Source of the DNA: Alcanivorax sp.
GTDB lineage: Bacteria; Pseudomonadota; Gammaproteobacteria; Pseudomonadales; Alcanivoracaceae
Length of the DNA stretch: 64,000 nucleotides
NCBI RefSeq assembly: GCF_019431375.1
Contig: NZ_CP080267.1
Location: forward strand, 1,860,001-1,924,000
Reading direction: 5' to 3'
The translations under genes were made by a program, and so were the position numbers. The notes under the pieces are model-generated. The model had not been told where the DNA came from, did no database searches, and saw only the letters and a list, made by a program, of their open reading frames with translations. Of this stretch, positions 34,979 through 43,046 are shown one piece after another; within the stretch, counting starts at the first letter, position 1, and each line of letters starts with the position of its first letter.

Positions 34979-35932
34979 TCAAAAATGCTGCCAGCCAGAG
35001 GCTCGCATCGTAGTGACTGTTCCGTCTGAACCTGCCAGTCGCAGGCCATCCTGCTGCTCCACCACCCCCAGACAATAGCAGCCCGGCGGCAGGCTTTCCT
35101 GTGCTGGCAGGGTAAAAAGCAGCAGGTAATCATCACCGCCCTGCAATTGCAGACGACGTTGTTCTGCCTCGCTGCAACCGGCAAGTACAGCACTGTTCAA
35201 CGGCAGGGCGTCTTCCTGCAAGCAAGCGCCCAGACCACCGGATGCGGCCAGAATATGGCCCAGGTCCGCCAGCACCCCGTCGGAGATATCGATACAGGCC
35301 GTGGCACGACCCCGCAGCGACAGCCCCAGATTCAGTTGCGGAGACGGGCGCCGGAAGTGATCAATAGCGGCACCACTGCGCACACCCCGCTGCCATTGTT
35401 GCAGCCCCAGCAGGCCGGCGCCGGTAACACCGCCTACACAGATGCGATCACCGACCCGGGCGCCGTCACGGCGCAGGGCCTGCCCCGGCGGCACTGCCCC
35501 GGTGGCTTGAATGGAAACGGACAGCGGACCCCGGGTCACGTCGCCCCCCACCAGAGAGATGCCGGCCTGGTCCGCCAGCGCAAACATGCCATCGGCAAAG
35601 CCGGCCAGCCAGGCTTCATCCACATCGGGCAGGGTCAGCGAGAGCAGAAACCAGAGGGGGTCGGCGCCCATGGCCGCCAGGTCGGACAGATTCACCGCCA
35701 GGCAGCGGTAACCCACGTCGGCAGCATCCATGTCGTCAGGAAAATGGCGACCGGCCAGGCTGGTGTCCTGGGTCATCACCAGTTGCTGATCGGCAGGGGG
35801 GACCAGGATGGCCGCATCATCACCAGGGCCGAGCAGCACGCCGGCATTCGGGCCGTGATGAAGATGGCGATGAAAGTAACGCCGGATCAGGGAAAACTCA
35901 TCCAGTGTGTGCGGCTGCGTGGAGTCTGTCAT
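34979..35932 (-). CDS. thiL: Thiamine-monophosphate kinase
   Basis: ThiL phosphorylates thiamine monophosphate to thiamine diphosphate with ATP, the cofactor used by Dxs encoded nearby. The 317-residue protein from ATG 35932 has the ATP/Mg motif GPGDDAAIL, VNLSDLAAMGADP, GGDVTRGP and DISDGVLADLGHI, all diagnostic. A longer frame to 36070 would run into nusB. There is no good ribosome-binding site, and a perfect hairpin (35945-35966) lies just upstream, so translation may depend on coupling with nusB or on unfolding of that hairpin. Confidence 0.94.
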   Translation of the reverse strand: MTDSTQPHTLDEFSLIRRYFHRHLHHGPNAGVLLGPGDDAAILVPPADQQLVMTQDTSLAGRHFPDDMDAADVGYRCLAVNLSDLAAMGADPLWFLLSLTLPDVDEAWLAGFADGMFALADQAGISLVGGDVTRGPLSVSIQATGAVPPGQALRRDGARVGDRICVGGVTGAGLLGLQQWQRGVRSGAAIDHFRRPSPQLNLGLSLRGRATACIDISDGVLADLGHILAASGGLGACLQEDALPLNSAVLAGCSEAEQRRLQLQGGDDYLLLFTLPAQESLPPGCYCLGVVEQQDGLRLAGSDGTVTTMRASGWQHF

Positions 35933-35944
35933 GGGAGAAGCATA

Positions 35945-35966
35945 GCGCGCAGGCAAGCCTGCGCGC
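35945..35966 (-). promoter_or_regulatory. GC hairpin in the nusB-thiL gap
   Basis: GCGCGCAGGC, AA, GCCTGCGCGC: a 10-bp perfect stem seven bases after nusB and 12 bases before thiL, with no U run. It could limit thiL expression or act as an mRNA-processing structure. It is probably not a full terminator. Confidence 0.5.
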
Positions 35967-35972
35967 ACCCGC

Positions 35973-36425
35973 TCAATCGCGGAAAGGACGTTCTGACGCT
36001 TCCTGGTAGCGCAGCTTTCGCGCCAGCTTGTCGAGCACGCCGTTGACGTACTTGAAGGAATCGTCGGCACCGAACACCTTGGCCAGTTCGATACCTTCGT
36101 TGATCACCACCCGGTAGGGTACATCCAGCCGCTCTTTCAGCTCGAAGGCGCCGAGGCGCAGGATCGCTTTCTCGATCTGGGACAGCTCCTCTACCCGGCG
36201 ATCCAGATAGGGCGTAAGCAGCTCGTCCAGCTCTTTCACCTGGGCCGGCACACCGTGCAGCAGGTCATGGAAATACTCGCGATCAGCCTTGGCAAAATCC
36301 TGGTTGGCCAGGAACTGGGCTTCGATGTCGCTCACTGCGGCACCAGCCAGCTGCCACTGATACAGGGCCTGCATGGTGAATCGGCGCGCCTTGCGGCGGG
36401 CACTGGGTGTGGAAGGATTGTTCAT
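35973..36425 (-). CDS. nusB: Transcription antitermination factor NusB
   Basis: NusB binds boxA RNA with NusE (ribosomal protein S10) to keep RNA polymerase elongating through rRNA operons. The 150-residue all-helical protein shows the family opening ARRKARRFTMQALYQWQ and the end segment VINEGIELAKVFGADDSFKYVNGVLD. It lies 60 bases after ribH and in the same operon as ribH and thiL, the conserved ribH-nusB pair. Confidence 0.95.
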   Translation of the reverse strand: MNNPSTPSARRKARRFTMQALYQWQLAGAAVSDIEAQFLANQDFAKADREYFHDLLHGVPAQVKELDELLTPYLDRRVEELSQIEKAILRLGAFELKERLDVPYRVVINEGIELAKVFGADDSFKYVNGVLDKLARKLRYQEASERPFRD

Positions 36426-36485
36426 GCTGCCTCAACGTCAGGAAGTGGTGCGGGACGCCTGCGCCCCGCGCCGCGTCCCGAATAA

Positions 36486-36956
36486 TTACAGTGCCTTAAA
36501 CAGGGAGACCATTTCCAGCGCGCTCATGGCCGCTTCGGCACCCTTGTTGCCGGCCTTGGTGCCGGAACGTTCGATGGCCTGCTCGATGGTATCCACGGTC
36601 AGTACGCCGAAGACCACCGGCACACCCGTGGCGTTCTGCACAGAGGCAATACCCTTGGCGGCTTCACCGGCCACATATTCAAAGTGGGCGGTGCCACCGC
36701 GAATCACCGCACCCAGGGTGATCACCGCGTCGTAGTCACGCTTTTCGATGATCTTCTTCACTGCCACCGGCATTTCCCAGGCACCGGGCACACGGATGAT
36801 CTCGATGTCATCCGGGCTAACACCGTGACGGACCAGCGCATCCACGGCGCCTTCCAGCAGGGCTTCCACCACAAAACTGTTGAAGCGAGCCACGACGATG
36901 CCGTAACGACCGCCCACATTGTTCAGGGTACCTTCAAGGGTCTTGATGTTTTGCAT
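36486..36956 (-). CDS. ribH: 6,7-dimethyl-8-ribityllumazine synthase
   Basis: RibH joins 5-amino-6-ribitylaminouracil and 3,4-dihydroxy-2-butanone 4-phosphate to make lumazine, the direct precursor of riboflavin. The 156-residue protein has the catalytic loop GAVIRGGTAHFEYV with the family histidine and the phosphate-binding region near AIERSGTKAGNKGAEAA. It assembles into an icosahedral or decameric cage. The gene is between ribBA and nusB. Confidence 0.96.
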   Translation of the reverse strand: MQNIKTLEGTLNNVGGRYGIVVARFNSFVVEALLEGAVDALVRHGVSPDDIEIIRVPGAWEMPVAVKKIIEKRDYDAVITLGAVIRGGTAHFEYVAGEAAKGIASVQNATGVPVVFGVLTVDTIEQAIERSGTKAGNKGAEAAMSALEMVSLFKAL

Positions 36957-37022
36957 ACCTATTTTCCTGTCATCCGGCGGCTAGCCGCGCCGCTTTGCGT
37001 TACTGTTTCGGCGCGCGGCGCC

Positions 37023-38132
37023 TTAGCTGTCTGCTTCCACGTACTCGGTGATTTCAAGATCGAAACCACTGAGCGCATTGAATTTCATCGGCGAGCTGAG
37101 CAGGCGCATCTTGCGCACGCCCAGGGCCTTGAGAATCTGGGAGCCGGTGCCGATGTTGCGGTAGGCCCGGGATTCCCCTTTGGGTTTGCTGGCAGTGCCG
37201 CCGAAGAAGGCTTCCAGCCGCTCCACGGTATCCTGGGATTCATAGTCCTGCCCCAGAATAATCACCACCCCGGCATCCGCACCAGATATCGCTTCCAGAA
37301 CCCGGTGCATGTTCCAGCCGGTTCGACCGTTCATCTTGGCACTCATCAGATCCCGCAGCGGGTCCACCTGGTGCACCCGTACCGTCACTTCCCGGTCTTC
37401 GCTGATCTCGCCTTTCACCAACGCCACATGAGTAAGCCCGTCCACGGTGTCGCGGAAGGCCACCAGGCGAAAATCACCGTACCAGGTATCCAGCGCATTA
37501 TCGGATACCTGCTCAATGGTTTTTTCGTTCAGTGCGCGGTACTGAATCAGATCGGCAATGGTACCGATTTTCAGGTCGTGCTCCTTGGCGAACACTTCCA
37601 GATCTTCCCGGCGGGCCATGGAGCCGTCTTCGTTCATCACCTCGCAGATCACCCCGGCGGGCTCGCAACCGGCCAGCATGGCCAGATCGCAAGACGCTTC
37701 GGTGTGGCCGGCGCGACGCAGTACGCCACCGGGCTCGGCCATCAGCGGAAAGATATGCCCGGGCTGAACGATATCGTAGGCGCGGGCATTGCGGGCCACG
37801 GCGGCCTGCACGGTGCGGGCTCGGTCCGCGGCGGAAATACCGGTAGTCACCCCTTCACGGGCCTCGATGGACACGGTGAACTTGGTACCGAAACCGCTGC
37901 CATTGCTCTGTACCATCAACGGCAGTTCCAGCAGCTCGCAGCGCTCCCGGGACATGGGCATACAGATCAGGCCACGGCCATACTTGGCCATGAAATTGAT
38001 GGCTTCGGCGGTGACATGCTCGGCGGCCATCACCAGATCGCCCTCGTTTTCCCGGTCTTCATCATCCATCAGGACAACCATCTTGCCCTGGCGAATGTCT
38101 TCGATCAGTTCTTCAATACTGTTGAGCTGCAT
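37023..38132 (-). CDS. ribBA: 3,4-dihydroxy-2-butanone-4-phosphate synthase with degenerate GTP cyclohydrolase II domain
   Basis: Residues 1-200 form a complete RibB domain: MVVLMDDEDRENEGDL binds Mg2+ and ribulose 5-phosphate, and GHTEASCDLAMLAG follows. The second half aligns with GTP cyclohydrolase II (WYGDFRLVAFRD, HVALVKG), but the zinc-binding cysteine cluster SEC...GSxRCDC is absent; the segment is VDPLRDLMSAKMNGRTGW. The second domain is thus unlikely to have cyclohydrolase activity, as in the RibBX-type hybrids of other gammaproteobacteria. A separate ribA must exist elsewhere if the cell makes riboflavin. The start at 38132 fits the RibB N-terminus; an earlier in-frame ATG at 38219 lies in the repeat region. 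Confidence 0.9.
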   Translation of the reverse strand: MQLNSIEELIEDIRQGKMVVLMDDEDRENEGDLVMAAEHVTAEAINFMAKYGRGLICMPMSRERCELLELPLMVQSNGSGFGTKFTVSIEAREGVTTGISAADRARTVQAAVARNARAYDIVQPGHIFPLMAEPGGVLRRAGHTEASCDLAMLAGCEPAGVICEVMNEDGSMARREDLEVFAKEHDLKIGTIADLIQYRALNEKTIEQVSDNALDTWYGDFRLVAFRDTVDGLTHVALVKGEISEDREVTVRVHQVDPLRDLMSAKMNGRTGWNMHRVLEAISGADAGVVIILGQDYESQDTVERLEAFFGGTASKPKGESRAYRNIGTGSQILKALGVRKMRLLSSPMKFNALSGFDLEITEYVEADS

Positions 38133-38209
38133 AGTGGTACTCGACCTATTAAGCGTGGAAGCAAACAGCACTTCCTCTGCATTTTTCACCGGTGATGCGC
38201 TGCAAGCGA

Positions 38210-38329
38210 CAAGCCGCAAGCTACAAGGAAAACCAGTGCAAACCCTCTCTTTCGGTATCGCATAATCAAGCCTGCAATTGATGGCAACTCGCTTTCATCG
38301 CGTTGAAGCTAGTCTCTTGCAGCTTGTTA
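38210..38329. repeat. Inverted pair of NNNCAAG heptanucleotide arrays between ribBA and ribE
   Basis: Left array 38210-38237: CTGCAAG, CGACAAG, CCGCAAG, CTACAAG. Right array 38309-38329 reads on the other strand TAACAAG, CTGCAAG, AGACTAG. The 71 bp between them carry no gene. The right array ends nine bases before the ribE stop. Confidence 0.75.
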
Positions 38330-38338
38330 CTGGCGGCG

Positions 38339-39004
38339 TCAGCCGCCCTTCAAAAACCCGTTTTCGGCCAGAAACGCCATGGAGATGCCTTCCGCATTCG
38401 GCTCGGCGGCCTTGTTGCCCAGCAACAGGCGCTCCAGATAGCGGGCGATTATATCAACTTCCAGGTTCACTGGCGTCCCCACCTGCCATTGGCCGATGGT
38501 GGTCACGTCCTGGGTGTGGGGGATGATGTTCAGGGAAAATACCGCACCGTCCACGCTGTTCACCGTCAGGCTGATGCCATCCACAGTGATCGAGCCCTTG
38601 TGGGCAATATAGCGGGCCAGCTCCGCCGGGGCTTCGATATCAATGCGTACCGAACGGGCATCCTGCTTCATCTGCACGATCTTGCCCAGGCCATCCACGT
38701 GGCCGCTGACCAGGTGACCGCCAAGCCGAGTGGTCGGTGTCAGTGCTTTTTCCAGGTTTACCTGGCTGCCCACGGCGATCTGCTTGAGAGAGGTCAGCGA
38801 CAGGGTTTCCCCGGATACATCCGCCTCGAAGCCACCACCTGGCAAGGCCGTGGCGGTCAGGCAGACACCGTTGACGGCAATGGAATCCCCCAGCTGCACA
38901 TCGGAAAAATCCAGCGCGTCGCTCTTGATCAGCAGGGTCACATCGCCCCCCTTCGGGGTCATGGCCGCGACCTTGCCCATGGCTTCAATAATGCCGGTAA
39001 ACAT
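38339..39004 (-). CDS. ribE: Riboflavin synthase (alpha subunit)
   Basis: This enzyme dismutates two lumazine molecules to riboflavin and the pyrimidine precursor. The 221-residue protein consists of two similar lumazine-binding barrels; MFTGIIE is the family start, with repeats LGDSIAVNGVCLTAT and KGSITVDGISLTVN. ATG 39004 is used because MFTGIIE is invariant, rather than seven codons earlier. It is followed by the heptanucleotide arrays and ribBA. Some annotations call it ribC. Confidence 0.96.
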   Translation of the reverse strand: MFTGIIEAMGKVAAMTPKGGDVTLLIKSDALDFSDVQLGDSIAVNGVCLTATALPGGGFEADVSGETLSLTSLKQIAVGSQVNLEKALTPTTRLGGHLVSGHVDGLGKIVQMKQDARSVRIDIEAPAELARYIAHKGSITVDGISLTVNSVDGAVFSLNIIPHTQDVTTIGQWQVGTPVNLEVDIIARYLERLLLGNKAAEPNAEGISMAFLAENGFLKGG

Positions 39005-39026
39005 GGAAATGCCTCTCGATTTCACA

Positions 39027-39094
39027 CCGTAGGAGCGTCGCTGGCGGCGCGATCCCCGGCGTTGGTTATCGCGCCGCCAGCGACGCTCCTACGG
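39027..39094. repeat. REP-type long palindrome overlapping the end of ribD
   Basis: Perfect 27-base arms (39027-39053 and 39068-39094) with a 14-base loop. The outer ends read CCGTAGGAGCG and CGCTCCTACGG, a REP pattern common in pseudomonad-like genomes. The right arm contains the ribD stop codon at 39089. The hairpin lies between ribD and ribE and may stabilise or process the transcript. Confidence 0.85.
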
Positions 39095-40231
39095 CAGGGG
39101 TTGTCCGGCCGGAGTCAGCGTCAGACGAAGATCACCGCCCACCATCCGCACGTCCTGCCACTTTAGCGATACCTTCTCGCTCATGCTGGCCAGTTGCGGC
39201 AAACCCAGTAGCGGGCGCGCCGATGAGCCCAGCAGGGCCGGCGCCATATAGACGATCAGTTCATCGAACAGCCCCTCGCGAACGAAGGCCCCGGCCAAGG
39301 TGGCGCCACATTCTACCAGTACTTCGTTGCATTCGCGCCGGTTCAGTTCGATCAGTAACTGTTGCAGGTCAATCCCGGACCCGGAGGCGGGCAAAAGCAT
39401 CACCTCCGCGCCGGCGGATTCCAGGGCATTCTGGCGCCCCGGGTGCTGCTCGCCGGCCACCAGCAGACAGTGTCCGGGGGCACTGACCACCGGCACATCC
39501 GGCGGGGTTTGCAGGGTACGGTCGAGGATCACCCGCAGAGGCTGACGCACCCACTGGCTATCGGTCTGGCGATGATAATCCGCACGCTCCCACTGGTCCG
39601 GGCGCACGGTATAGGAGGGACGGTCTGCCAGCACCGTCCCCACGCCGGTAATCACCGCCGAGCTTCGCGCCCGCAGCCGCTGCACATCCTCACGGGCAGC
39701 AGGGCCGGTAATCCACTGGGACTCGCCACTGGCCATGGCCGTGCGGCCATCCACACTGGCGGCGATCTTGATACGGATAAAGGGTCGCTGGCGTGTCATG
39801 CGTGAAATGAAGCCCGGATTCAGCGCCCGCGCTTCGCTTTCCAGCAAGCCGGTTGCGGTGTCGACTCCCGCCGCCGCCAGTCTCGCCATGCCATTGCCCG
39901 CCACCTGGGGATTCGGGTCTTCCATGGCGGCGATCACCCTGGCCACCCCGGCGGCCACCAGCGCATCTGCGCAGGGCCCGGTACGACCGGTGTGGGAGCA
40001 GGGTTCCAGGGTCACGTAGGCGGTGGCCCCGCGAGCACTGTCACCCGCTGCCGCCAGGGCATGACGCTCCGCATGGGGCTCGCCAGCACGGGCATGAAAG
40101 CCCTCGCCGACAATCTCGCCATCGCGCACCAGCACACATCCCACCCGGGGGTTGGGGTCGGTGGTATACAGCCCCAGCTCCGCCAGCTGCAGGGCGCGGG
40201 CCATGTAGTGAGTGTCCAGACGCGTAAACAT
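39089..40231 (-). CDS. ribD: Bifunctional riboflavin deaminase/reductase RibD
   Basis: RibD deaminates the pyrimidine product of RibA and then reduces its ribose side chain with NADPH. Its 380 residues comprise an N-terminal cytidine-deaminase-like domain with zinc ligands in PHAERHAL and PCSHTGRTGPC, and a DHFR-like reductase (IRIKIAASVDGRTAM, VLVECGATLAG). The start at 40231 (MFTRLDTHYMARALQLAE) fits the family; starts at 40240 or further up would overlap the LysR gene. The stop lies within a REP-type palindrome. Confidence 0.93.
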   Translation of the reverse strand: MFTRLDTHYMARALQLAELGLYTTDPNPRVGCVLVRDGEIVGEGFHARAGEPHAERHALAAAGDSARGATAYVTLEPCSHTGRTGPCADALVAAGVARVIAAMEDPNPQVAGNGMARLAAAGVDTATGLLESEARALNPGFISRMTRQRPFIRIKIAASVDGRTAMASGESQWITGPAAREDVQRLRARSSAVITGVGTVLADRPSYTVRPDQWERADYHRQTDSQWVRQPLRVILDRTLQTPPDVPVVSAPGHCLLVAGEQHPGRQNALESAGAEVMLLPASGSGIDLQQLLIELNRRECNEVLVECGATLAGAFVREGLFDELIVYMAPALLGSSARPLLGLPQLASMSEKVSLKWQDVRMVGGDLRLTLTPAGQPLP

Positions 40232-40241
40232 GGCTGGCATT

Positions 40242-41210
40242 CTACTGGATGCGGGAGTCCGGTGCCGCAACAAAGCGATCCGCATCCTCGACAAAATCCG
40301 CCAGCACCGCTCTGCCCTCGCTGGCCATGAACTGCTGGAACGCCTGCGCCACGATGGAGAGCCGCTTCCCGGAAGGCCGCACCAGGTACCACTGGGTCAC
40401 AATGGGCAGGCCGACCACCTTCAAGGGGGCCAGCCCCACCCAACCACCCAGATTGAGGGTATGGGCCGACAGGATCGAAATGCCCAACCCGGCCATCACC
40501 GAATGGCGGATGGCCTCATTGCTTTCCACCGTCATCTTCACATTCAGCTGCTTGCCCTGCTGCTGCAGATAGTGCTCGATGGCATGGCGGGTACCAGAGC
40601 CTGGCTCGCGCATCAGAAAAGGCTCCCTGGCGATGTCATCCAGGGTCAGAGAGTCACGGCGAGTCAGAGGGTGGTGTTCGGCGGCAATGGCCACCAACGG
40701 ATTATCCAGGAAGGCACTGGAGATCAGCGGGCGGCCGCCGGGAACATGACTGAAGACGCAGAAATCATCCAGCCCCTGCTCCAGCCGCTCGATGATCTGC
40801 TCACGGTTACCCACATGGAAAGACACTTCCACGCCGGGATACCGGGCACAGAAGGGGCCCAGCAAATGGGGCACGAAATATTTGGCGGTGCTGACCACCG
40901 CCAGGCGCAGGGTGCCGGCCTTGAGTCCGCGCAGATCCGCCAGGGTCATGTCCAGGTGCTCGAACTCCTCCAGTACCCGGCGGGCACTGGCCACCGCCGC
41001 CAGCCCCGCGTCGGTAAAGCGTAACTTGCGCCCCTGTTGCTCGTAGAGCGGCATCCCCATGGCATCCACCAGTTTGCGCAGCTGCATGGATATCGTGGGC
41101 TGGGTCAGGTGCAACATTTCCGCCGCCCCGGTCACGGTGCCCGCCTCATGCACCGCCAGCAGGATTTCCAATTGTCGGAGAGTGCCCACGCGGGCATGTA
41201 ACCGGCTCAT
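40242..41210 (-). CDS. LysR-type regulator next to sbtA (CbbR/CmpR-like)
   Basis: The 322-residue protein has an N-terminal winged helix (LEILLAVHEAGTVTGAAEMLHLTQPTIS in part) and a LysR effector domain. It is most like regulators of carbon fixation and inorganic carbon uptake, which often sit divergently from their target. Here it is divergent from a small membrane gene and sbtA with 96 bp between, and two palindromes (41209-41249) lie there, one over its own start codon, so autoregulation and control of sbtA are likely. The effector is unknown. It ends ten bases before ribD. Confidence 0.87.
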   Translation of the reverse strand: MSRLHARVGTLRQLEILLAVHEAGTVTGAAEMLHLTQPTISMQLRKLVDAMGMPLYEQQGRKLRFTDAGLAAVASARRVLEEFEHLDMTLADLRGLKAGTLRLAVVSTAKYFVPHLLGPFCARYPGVEVSFHVGNREQIIERLEQGLDDFCVFSHVPGGRPLISSAFLDNPLVAIAAEHHPLTRRDSLTLDDIAREPFLMREPGSGTRHAIEHYLQQQGKQLNVKMTVESNEAIRHSVMAGLGISILSAHTLNLGGWVGLAPLKVVGLPIVTQWYLVRPSGKRLSIVAQAFQQFMASEGRAVLADFVEDADRFVAAPDSRIQ

Positions 41211-41249
41211 AGATAGACCTTTATCTATATTAAACCTAGATAGTATCTA
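41209..41249. promoter_or_regulatory. Two LysR-type operators in the lysR-sbtA gap
   Basis: First palindrome: ATAGATA (41209-41215), six bases, TATCTAT (41222-41228), overlapping the LysR start codon. Second: TAGATA, G, TATCTA (41237-41249). The matching half-sites suggest cooperative binding by the LysR protein, as in CbbR-type control. Confidence 0.7.
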
Positions 41250-41306
41250 TTTTTATCTAATCTTTGTCTCTCGGATAATAGCCCCCGTTTTGACCCAGGA
41301 GGCCCT

Positions 41307-41513
41307 ATGCCACAGCACACTCGACAGCGTCTTTTCATTCTCTTCGTTGCCCTGCTCAACCTTGGGCTGGCCACAGCGCTCATCGTCAACGGGCACGCCG
41401 GCCTTCCGCTGGGGGTGATCGGCATTGCCTTGCTGCCGCTGGCCTGGCTGGCAGGGCGCAACCCGGCCGCCACCACTGACGCCCAGCGAGGCGGGGATAG
41501 CTATGCAGCTTGA
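41307..41513 (+). CDS. Small membrane protein upstream of sbtA
   Basis: The 68-residue product has two hydrophobic helices (FILFVALLNLGLATALIV and GVIGIALLPLAWLAG) and a polar C-terminus. A perfect AGGAGG ribosome-binding site precedes the ATG. It overlaps sbtA by 11 bp, so the two are translationally coupled. It may be an accessory subunit or a regulator of SbtA, comparable in position (not sequence) to SbtB of cyanobacteria, but I recognise no family. Confidence 0.7.
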   Translation: MPQHTRQRLFILFVALLNLGLATALIVNGHAGLPLGVIGIALLPLAWLAGRNPAATTDAQRGGDSYAA

Positions 41514-42438
41514 TGCGGTAGTGCTTTTCTTCGTGCTGGGGCTGGCCGCCGGCGTATTGAAGGTTCGCCTTCCCTTCCCCGGCGGCCTTTACCAGAGCCT
41601 GACCCTGTTCCTGCTGCTGGCCATCGGCCTGAAAGGCGGCGCTGCCCTGGCGGAACATGCCAGCCTGCGGATTGTCCGGGAATCGTTACTGGTGGTGGGC
41701 TTCGGTGTGGTCCTGCCGTTACTGGCATTCCCGCTGCTGCGCCATGTGGGCGGCCTTAACCGGGTCAACGCGGCCGCCATTGCCGCCCATTATGGCAGCG
41801 TCAGTGTGGCCACCTACGCTGTCGCCGTGGCAGTGCTGGATGCCGCTGGCGTGGCCTACGAGCCTTACTTCCCGTTGTTTGTGGTGCTGCTGGAGATTCC
41901 CGCCATCATTGTCGGCCTGGTGCTGGCAAAGGGGCTGTCCGCCGGCCTGGCCAGTCGCCAACTGGCCCATGAAACCCTGCTCAGCCCCGGCATCGTGCTA
42001 ATGGTGGGCGGCCTGCTGATCGGCGCCTTCGCCGGCGACAGCCTGAACAAGATATCCCCCTTCTTCATGGACCTGTTCCAGGGCGCCCTGGCCCTGTTCC
42101 TGCTGAAAATGGGGCTGATCACCACAGAACAGCTCGGCGCTCTCAAGCAAGACGGCCCGTTCCTGACCGCCTTTGGCATCTTCATGCCGCTACTGGCGGG
42201 CGGACTGGGCGCCCTGCTGGGCCAGGGGCTCGGCCTGTCGGTGGGCGGCATCACCCTGCTTGCCGTTCTGGGAGCCAGCGCGTCCTATATCGCTGTGCCC
42301 GCTGCCATGCGTGTCGCCCTGCCCCAGGCCAACGCCACACTGTCGATGGCGGCCTCACTGGGTATCACCTTTCCGTTCAATGTGCTGGCCGGTATTCCAC
42401 TGTATCTGCTGCTTGCCCAATGGCTGCACGGAAGCTGA
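41503..42438 (+). CDS. sbtA: SbtA-type sodium-dependent bicarbonate transporter
   Basis: The 311-residue membrane protein belongs to the SbtA family: ten hydrophobic helices in two related halves, with AAHYGSVSVATYAVAV in the first half and GASASYIAVPAAMRVALPQ in the second, the conserved bicarbonate and sodium site. It should import bicarbonate with Na+. No RuBisCO or carboxysome gene is near, so the bicarbonate may feed carboxylases such as acetyl-CoA or propionyl-CoA carboxylase; that is inference. ATG 41503 overlaps the previous gene by 11 bp. A bidirectional terminator follows. Confidence 0.88.
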   Translation: MQLDAVVLFFVLGLAAGVLKVRLPFPGGLYQSLTLFLLLAIGLKGGAALAEHASLRIVRESLLVVGFGVVLPLLAFPLLRHVGGLNRVNAAAIAAHYGSVSVATYAVAVAVLDAAGVAYEPYFPLFVVLLEIPAIIVGLVLAKGLSAGLASRQLAHETLLSPGIVLMVGGLLIGAFAGDSLNKISPFFMDLFQGALALFLLKMGLITTEQLGALKQDGPFLTAFGIFMPLLAGGLGALLGQGLGLSVGGITLLAVLGASASYIAVPAAMRVALPQANATLSMAASLGITFPFNVLAGIPLYLLLAQWLHGS

Positions 42439-42462
42439 GCATCGGCGTCGCAGCACAACGAA

Positions 42463-42499
42463 AAAAGCCACCGGTCATGCTCGCTGACCGGTGGCTTTT
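42463..42499. terminator. Bidirectional terminator between sbtA and nrdR
   Basis: 15-base perfect arms (42463-42477 and 42485-42499) with an AAAA start and a TTTT end, loop of seven bases. It serves sbtA on the plus strand and nrdR on the minus strand. Confidence 0.9.
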
Positions 42500-42522
42500 C
42501 AATGCTCAACTTGACGAAAAGA

Positions 42523-42993
42523 CTAGTCGTCTTTCTTGTCACTTCTTCCGCGCAGGCGATCCACCTCGGCAGAAAATTCGGAAATATCCTGAAAGCTGCG
42601 ATACACGGACGCAAAGCGCACATAGGCCACATCGTCCAGTTGCTGCAACTCTTCCATCACGAACTCACCCAGCTCCCGAGCTGGCAACTCACGCTCCCCG
42701 GTGGCCCGCAAACGATGGCAGACACGACTGATCGCTGCCTCCAGATCCTCCATGCTCACCGGCCGTTTCTCCAGAGCCCGCAACATACCGGCACGCAACT
42801 TGGCTTCATCGAATGGCTGGCGAGTGCCATCGGATTTTACCAGTCGCGGCATCACCAGCTCGGCCGTTTCAAAGGTGGTAAAGCGTTCGTTGCAGCTAAG
42901 ACACTCACGCCGACGACGCACCTGCCCACCGTCTGCGACCAAACGGGAATCGATCACTTTGGTGTCTTGGGCGCTGCAGAAAGGACAGTACAT
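42523..42993 (-). CDS. nrdR: Transcriptional repressor NrdR
   Basis: NrdR represses ribonucleotide reductase genes when its ATP-cone is filled with dATP/ATP. The 156-residue protein has the zinc ribbon C3, C6, C31 and C34 (MYCPFC and ECLSC) followed by the ATP-cone domain LVKSDGTRQPFDEAKLRAG. In most relatives nrdR is directly followed by ribD; here a LysR regulator, a small membrane gene and sbtA lie between. The downstream end is at a bidirectional terminator and the upstream end at a heptanucleotide array. Confidence 0.96.
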   Translation of the reverse strand: MYCPFCSAQDTKVIDSRLVADGGQVRRRRECLSCNERFTTFETAELVMPRLVKSDGTRQPFDEAKLRAGMLRALEKRPVSMEDLEAAISRVCHRLRATGERELPARELGEFVMEELQQLDDVAYVRFASVYRSFQDISEFSAEVDRLRGRSDKKDD

Positions 42994-43001
42994 TGGGGAT
43001 C

Positions 43002-43032
43002 CAGTTAATAGTTAACAGTGAACAGTTAATAG
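43002..43032 (+). repeat. Heptanucleotide array C, upstream of nrdR
   Basis: CAGTTAA TAGTTAA CAGTGAA CAGTTAA TAG: the same YAGTKAA units as arrays A and B at 13.4 kb. It starts nine bases from the nrdR start codon, so it sits in the nrdR leader. Confidence 0.85.
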
Positions 43033-43046
43033 CGAGAACAATCGCA

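Noticed and set aside
37023..38132. Fully bifunctional RibBA
   Set aside because: The zinc-binding cysteines of the GTP cyclohydrolase II domain are missing.
38133..38338. FMN riboswitch in front of ribBA
   Set aside because: The region holds heptanucleotide arrays; none of the conserved RFN element segments is seen.
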